A stretch of 10,854 nt of DNA. Origin: Acidobacteriaceae bacterium (lineage in GTDB: Bacteria; Acidobacteriota; Terriglobia; Terriglobales; Acidobacteriaceae). Position 1 is the stretch's first letter, and each line of letters begins with the position of its first letter. Below are positions 7,141 through 10,854 of this stretch, one piece after another. The notes beneath the pieces were generated by a model. That model saw only the letters and a list, made by a program, of their open reading frames with translations, made no database searches and was not told the DNA's origin. The position numbers were made by a program, and so were the translations under genes. The stretch lies in the NCBI GenBank assembly GCA_003162255.1, contig PMMJ01000004.1:1-10854 (forward strand), written 5' to 3'.

Positions 7141-7896
7141 ATGAACTTGGAAGGCCGGATATGTGTGATTACTGGTGCGGGACGTGGGATTGGCCAGCAA
7201 ATTGCGACTGATTTTGCTCGCAGCGGAGCAAAGGTTTATGTCTGCGACATCAACCAAGAGAGCTTGTCGGGGGTCCGTCAGGCGACTACGAAGGATGGTC
7301 TGAACATAACCCTTGCGGTTTGCGACGTCAGCGATGAACCCTCGGTCATGGGGTGGTTTGAATCCATCCAGCGAGCCGAGAACCGTCTGGATGTGCTGAT
7401 CAATAATGCGGGTATTACCCGAGACGGACTTTTAGTGAGAGTAAAAGATGGGGAAGTGTCTCGCATGCCCTTGGCCGACTTCGAGCGGGTTGTGAACGTC
7501 AACCTTAAAGGTGCGTTCCTGTGTGCACGTGAGGGTGCGGCGATCATGGCTCTAAATGGGGGAGGAGTGATCGTGAATATTTCATCCATCTCACGCGCAG
7601 GTAATTTCGGACAAGGGAATTACTCTGCGACCAAAGCGGGCATTGATGCTATGACGGTCACATGGAGCAAGGAGCTAGCGAAATACAAAATCCGCGTGGC
7701 CGCAGTGGCCCCTGGTTATACCCATACTGAAATGGTGGAAGCGGTCAGCGCGGGTGCACTGGAGAGAATCGTGAACCAAGTCCCTCTTCGACGCCTGGGA
7801 GAAATGACAGAAATTTCTAGTGCCATCCAGTTTATCGTCCACAACGATTTCGTCACAGGAAGAACATTGGAGATCGACGGAGGGTTGCGCATTTGA
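7141..7896 (+). CDS. Short-chain dehydrogenase/reductase (FabG-like, probably NAD-dependent)
   Basis: This 251-residue protein is a classical SDR that interconverts a hydroxyl and a keto group in the cytoplasm. The cofactor loop is TGAGRGIG (residues 11-18), the structural NNAG is at 88-91, and the catalytic set is S148, Y161 and K165 in the NYSATKAG context. It ends with the usual FVTGRTLEIDGGLRI. Asp36 follows the second beta strand (VYVCDINQ), which in SDRs favours NAD(H) over NADPH; this argues for an oxidative, catabolic role rather than fatty-acid synthesis. The segment LVRVKDGEVSRMPLADFERV after NNAGITRDG, quoted here to 20 residues, is a small insertion seen in a subgroup labelled 3-oxoacyl-ACP reductase. 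It lies 117 bp after the CoA-transferase gene and 177 bp before the DUF4432 gene, on the same strand. Substrate candidates are a 3-hydroxyacyl compound or a sugar; the sequence does not decide. Confidence 0.93.
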   Translation: MNLEGRICVITGAGRGIGQQIATDFARSGAKVYVCDINQESLSGVRQATTKDGLNITLAVCDVSDEPSVMGWFESIQRAENRLDVLINNAGITRDGLLVRVKDGEVSRMPLADFERVVNVNLKGAFLCAREGAAIMALNGGGVIVNISSISRAGNFGQGNYSATKAGIDAMTVTWSKELAKYKIRVAAVAPGYTHTEMVEAVSAGALERIVNQVPLRRLGEMTEISSAIQFIVHNDFVTGRTLEIDGGLRI

Positions 7897-7975
7897 GCGA
7901 TGCTTGGTGTCTTTTGCGAGCATGGGTTTATGGCCAGAGAAACATCTAGGGTTTCCGGGATCTCCGGCAGCCGTG

Positions 7976-7997
7976 AGCTTGAGCGAGTGGCTCAGCT
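7976..7997 (+). other. Hairpin between SDR and DUF4432 genes
   Basis: AGC-T-TGAGC (7976-7984) pairs with GCTCA-GCT (7990-7997) around a 5-base loop GAGTG, with a single bulged T at 7979. No T-run follows. It may be a processing or partial-attenuation structure inside the putative operon; it may also be chance. Confidence 0.3.
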
Positions 7998-8059
7998 GTG
8001 GGAACCTCGCTTCCCCAGACGTACCGGACGGCGGAGCTTTGTGGTCGCACCAACGCTAT

Positions 8060-8067
8060 AAGGAGGG
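8060..8067 (+). promoter_or_regulatory. Strong ribosome binding site of the DUF4432 gene
   Basis: AAGGAGGG is a near-perfect anti-Shine-Dalgarno match six bases before the ATG at 8074 and decides this start. Confidence 0.8.
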
Positions 8068-8073
8068 TTTTGA

Positions 8074-9159
8074 ATGAGTCGATTGTTTGGAAGGAATTGG
8101 TCGAAACAAGATTTGATGGAGCGGGTGGGGGATGCTTCGCAACTTGGTGGAATTCGCAACGTCACCTTAAACGATGGCAATGAGAATGGTGTGCGAGCGG
8201 TTGAGGTTTGCACTGGCAGCGGGCTCCGGTTCACGGTTCTGCCCGACCGCGGAATGGATATTCTCGATGCTGAATTCTCCGGGCGCTCACTTTGCTGGCG
8301 TTCTAGCACCGGTGCTGTGGCACCCTCGTTTTTTGAACCAATAGGCCCGGGATGGCTACGCGGTTTCTTCGGGGGACTCCTCACGACCTGCGGGCTCTCA
8401 TACGTTGGTCCGGCGGACATCGACGAAGGAGAGGTCCTTGGTGTCCATGGGCGCGCCTCTTATATTCCCGCACGGGATGTATGCACCGATTGTAGGTGGG
8501 ACGGTGACGAGTATTTGATGTCCGTGCGCGGCAGAGTAACAGAAACGTCATCCTTGGGGCCGAGGGTCACCCTAACCCGCAATATCTCCTCCAAACTGGG
8601 CGCCAACAGTCTTTCCATCGACGACACAATTGAGAATGAAGGATATCTGACATCTCCTTTTACCATGCTTTACCACATCAACCTCGGATTTCCCGTAGTG
8701 TCCAAAGATGCGATCTTACTGTCGCCTACGAGGAACGTGACTAACATCGCGGGGGAGGCTATAACTCAAATAGACCAATACCGCCGTTTCGATGATCCTC
8801 AGGCAGAAACACAAGAGGGTGTCTTTTGCCACGAGATGGTTCCGGACGAGCAAGGCTATGTAACAGCGGCCCTGATCACCAGGAAGCCCAATCCCTTTGG
8901 TGTCTTTGTTCGCTACCGCATGAAAGAACTACCCCTATTATGGGAATGGAGGATGCTGCGCCGGGGTGTTTACGTCGTGGCACTTGAGCCAGCAAACTGC
9001 CGGCCTGAGGAACGGTCTAAATCTCGGAAGCGTGGAGATCTGAAATTCCTAAGACCAGGAGAAGTTGTTCGGCACCATGTCGAGATTGGAGTGTGCACGT
9101 CGGAGGAAGAGATCGCCACGTTGGAGCGGCACATATCCGGGGCGACCACGGGGCCGTGA
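8074..9159 (+). CDS. DUF4432 family protein (aldose-1-epimerase-like)
   Basis: This 361-residue soluble protein has the DUF4432 hallmarks: LPDRGMDIL (R59), the glycine-rich WLRGFFGGLLTTCGL stretch, GVHGR (H125), LYHINLGFP (H201), WEWRM (290-294) and EPANC (E305). The family has the beta-sandwich fold of galactose mutarotases, whose chemistry uses an Arg, two His and a C-terminal Glu. H125, H201, E305 and R59 occur in the right order and spacing to play those parts. That supports, but does not prove, binding and perhaps epimerising a sugar-like ligand; most members have no proven substrate. There is no signal peptide, so it acts in the cytoplasm. It is the last gene of the same-strand trio, which suggests that the trio handles a carbohydrate or sugar-acid derivative. 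The C-terminus is full-length for the family. Nothing is visibly broken. Confidence 0.88.
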   Translation: MSRLFGRNWSKQDLMERVGDASQLGGIRNVTLNDGNENGVRAVEVCTGSGLRFTVLPDRGMDILDAEFSGRSLCWRSSTGAVAPSFFEPIGPGWLRGFFGGLLTTCGLSYVGPADIDEGEVLGVHGRASYIPARDVCTDCRWDGDEYLMSVRGRVTETSSLGPRVTLTRNISSKLGANSLSIDDTIENEGYLTSPFTMLYHINLGFPVVSKDAILLSPTRNVTNIAGEAITQIDQYRRFDDPQAETQEGVFCHEMVPDEQGYVTAALITRKPNPFGVFVRYRMKELPLLWEWRMLRRGVYVVALEPANCRPEERSKSRKRGDLKFLRPGEVVRHHVEIGVCTSEEEIATLERHISGATTGP

Positions 9160-9477
9160 CTTGAGACTCGTATATTTGTGACCTATCAGGTCGAGTTACA
9201 CCATAGTTATCACGATATTTCGAACCAAGCAGTGGGGAACCCGTCCCGCCCGACGGATCGTCGCGGCATTTTGGAGCCTGTGCAGAGGTTCCTTTAGAGG
9301 ACGATTTTCGAACTTTTCTGTGGTTCCCCGCCCAACAGGCTAAAATTGATACGTAGCGGTAGTTGGCGTAATCGCTGGGATGTTGCAACAGTAGTGGCGG
9401 CCCCCTAACCGACCATTCTCCCAGAACCGTAGTACGAACAACCGTCCGCGAGCGCTCCAGGTGACTCGTCTTGCCCG
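9160..9477. other. Convergent intergenic region
   Basis: This gap separates the 3' ends of two convergent genes and codes for nothing I recognise. Just after the DUF4432 stop there is a weak hairpin GACCT-ATC-AGGTC (9180-9192) without a T-run, so no convincing terminator is seen on either strand. It also holds an odd pair of related segments (9212-9241 and 9301-9329), listed separately. Confidence 0.55.
9212..9329. repeat. Composite repeat: direct TTTCGAAC boxes joined to inverted GGGGAACC boxes
   Basis: TTTCGAAC occurs at 9218-9225 and again at 9306-9313, each preceded by ACGAT (a slightly longer shared stretch, one base different). Each copy is followed 8 bases later by an 8-mer that is inverted between the two copies: GGGGAACC at 9234-9241 and GGTTCCCC at 9322-9329. 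The direct and inverted parts keep the same relative spacing. The matches are seen directly; origin and role are unknown. Confidence 0.4.
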
Positions 9478-10854
9478 TTACGGCACAATGGGGAGAACCA
9501 GAGCCGAAGGCCGGGATTTGTCGTGGTAGATGACGTTAGTTGCTTTAACCATGTGCGTTCCACGCGCCTGATCCTCGCCCGTATTCAGGTTTCGATCAAA
9601 TCGGGGGAAGTTGCTGCTGGAAACCTCGAGCCGCAGTTTGTGTCCGGGCAGGAATACATTGCTCGTCGCCCAAAGATCCACGCAGATGTGATAGATTTCC
9701 CCCGGATTTCCCAGTTCCGGTTTCTCCTGCGAATGGCGGTAGCGCAAGCGCAGAATGCCTTCCGTCAAATTCTGAGCAAATCCGTTCGGCCAGATGTCAA
9801 CCAGTTTCCCGGTAAAGTCTGTATCCACCGCAGAACTACTGACATAAAGGTCGAGCGAAATCGGACCCGTAACTTCCGTGCTCTGGGTAAATGCCGGCGA
9901 GGAGAATACGAGCACGTCGCCGCGCGCTTCCGCCGGCCGCTGGTCCTCCGGGCCGACCCCCGTTGGCAGCGAGCAACAAAGCGGCCCGCCAATCGTGGGG
10001 ACCGCGTCGTTCGGATCGTACACGTACTGGTCAGGTTTCTCCTCGGCAGGCACAGCCGTACTCAGCGTGCCGCCTCCTTCCAGACCATTCGCCGGCTTGG
10101 TCGAGTGCAGGTAATACCGCGTCGCCTTGGCGCGCTCCAGTGGCCAGTCATCTTCTTCGCGCCAGTTGTTTTTTCCCATGACGAAGATTCTTACCGGTTT
10201 CTCCCGATCCGATCCATTCCCGATGCCTTTGAGCAGGCTGTCGTACCAGCGCAGCATCGCTTCAACCAGATCGAACGGCAACTTGTCTCCAAAATCAACT
10301 GCGCCGACCTTTCTATCCTCCGATCCACCCGCGTGCCCGCCCACGTAAATCTGCAGGCGTTGGCCACGACGCGCTGCCTCCGTCCCTGCCTCTTTCTTGA
10401 GACGTACGTAGTTCTTCAGTGTCCCGCCCAGAAAAATGTCGTACCACGCTCCCAGGCTGAATACGGGAACTTGAATCTGCGCGTAGTGATCTTCGATCGA
10501 CCAGCGCTTCCAATAGTCGTCATAGTCCGGGTGCGCCAGCCAGTCGGTGAAATAAGGAGCCAGTCCCGCAGCCGAAGGTGCTTCGCGCACGGGATAAGAC
10601 CATAGCGGCAACTTTTGTGTCCAGCCGAGCGCGTCAGCGCCTGACTCTACGCGGCGGCCTAGGGTGTTTTCCGCCAGTCCCGTTGTCCACGATTCGTTGA
10701 ACCATTGCTCGAACGCGCCGCCCTGATAGGTCCAACCATCGTGATAGTTGGAGGCCGTAATGTTGGGGGAAATTCCCGCCAGATGGGGCGGCTTGGCAAT
10801 CGCGGCCAGATACTGCGTCGCGCCGACGTAGGAACCTCCGAACATCCCGACCTT
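9478..10854 (-). CDS. CocE/NonD family alpha/beta hydrolase (N-terminus outside window)
   Basis: The frame is open to the right edge, leaving 458 visible residues; the first is Lys in KVGMFGGSYVG, so the true start lies beyond the window. The family (cocaine esterase, glutaryl-7-ACA acylase, X-Pro dipeptidyl peptidase S15) hydrolyses ester or amide bonds with a Ser-Asp-His triad. The nucleophile Ser is in GGSYVG (codon 10833-10831). The likely Asp is in LGAWYDIF (codon 10440-10438) and the likely His in YVGGHAGG (codon 10335-10333). The C-terminal ~200 residues form the jelly-roll X-Pro C-terminal domain (VYVSSSAVDTDFTGKLVDIW is its signature, here LYVSSSAVDTDFTGKLVDIW) and end with LVLPIVP. 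Family size is about 550-650 residues, so roughly 100-180 are missing, including any signal peptide. It is convergent with the trio and probably belongs to another unit. The substrate is unknown. Confidence 0.92.
   Translation of the reverse strand, partial: KVGMFGGSYVGATQYLAAIAKPPHLAGISPNITASNYHDGWTYQGGAFEQWFNESWTTGLAENTLGRRVESGADALGWTQKLPLWSYPVREAPSAAGLAPYFTDWLAHPDYDDYWKRWSIEDHYAQIQVPVFSLGAWYDIFLGGTLKNYVRLKKEAGTEAARRGQRLQIYVGGHAGGSEDRKVGAVDFGDKLPFDLVEAMLRWYDSLLKGIGNGSDREKPVRIFVMGKNNWREEDDWPLERAKATRYYLHSTKPANGLEGGGTLSTAVPAEEKPDQYVYDPNDAVPTIGGPLCCSLPTGVGPEDQRPAEARGDVLVFSSPAFTQSTEVTGPISLDLYVSSSAVDTDFTGKLVDIWPNGFAQNLTEGILRLRYRHSQEKPELGNPGEIYHICVDLWATSNVFLPGHKLRLEVSSSNFPRFDRNLNTGEDQARGTHMVKATNVIYHDKSRPSALVLPIVP

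Noticed and set aside
9178..9193. GACCT-ATC-AGGTC hairpin as terminator of the DUF4432 gene
   Set aside because: Five-bp stem without a T-tract; not convincing as an intrinsic terminator.
9523..10605. 360-residue open frame on the + strand opposite the hydrolase
   Set aside because: It is antisense to a clear CocE-type gene, is very Arg-rich and has no recognisable motif; a by-product of GC-rich codon use.

Overview
The window looks like chromosomal DNA of a soil-type Acidobacteriota (Bryobacter/Solibacter-like); this is inferred from content, not from a marker gene. The main pointer is a ~1080-residue Oar-like TonB-dependent receptor with an N-terminal carboxypeptidase-regulatory-like domain, a type heavily expanded in that phylum. 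A YdiF-type CoA-transferase, a DUF4432 protein, a CocE/NonD hydrolase and decayed insertion-sequence debris fit the same picture.

Layout: (1) 1-540, + strand: the C-terminal end of a gene that enters from the left, carrying a LamG/DUF1080-like beta-sandwich. (2) 645-1075: a decayed IS4-type DDE transposase remnant with frameshifts and in-frame stops. (3) 1076-1679: a long non-coding upstream region with a TTGACA-type promoter candidate and a tandem 10-bp repeat directly in front of it. (4) 1680-4925, +: the outer-membrane receptor. (5) 4955-5098: a second, unrelated transposase remnant (IS1380-like C-terminus), then non-coding DNA to 5466. (6) 5467-9159, +: three genes in one direction, a two-domain CoA-transferase, an NAD-type short-chain dehydrogenase and a DUF4432 aldose-epimerase-like protein, with gaps of 117 and 177 bp. 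(7) 9160-9477: a convergent intergenic gap. (8) 9478-10854, - strand: a CocE/NonD-type alpha/beta hydrolase whose N-terminus lies beyond the right edge.

How the genes may work together (inference): the receptor would import or bind a large or scarce ligand. The dehydrogenase (Asp after beta-2, so probably NAD+) and the DUF4432 protein (which keeps His/His/Glu/Arg residues like those of aldose mutarotases) could process a sugar-like compound, and the CoA-transferase would activate or release a short-chain acid. The three soluble genes are probably co-transcribed. The receptor is separated from them by transposon debris, so its link to them is weaker.

I see no CRISPR array, tRNA, rRNA, phage genes or defence system. 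The only potentially undescribed system is the CoA-transferase/SDR/DUF4432 trio; everything else is of ordinary type or decayed.
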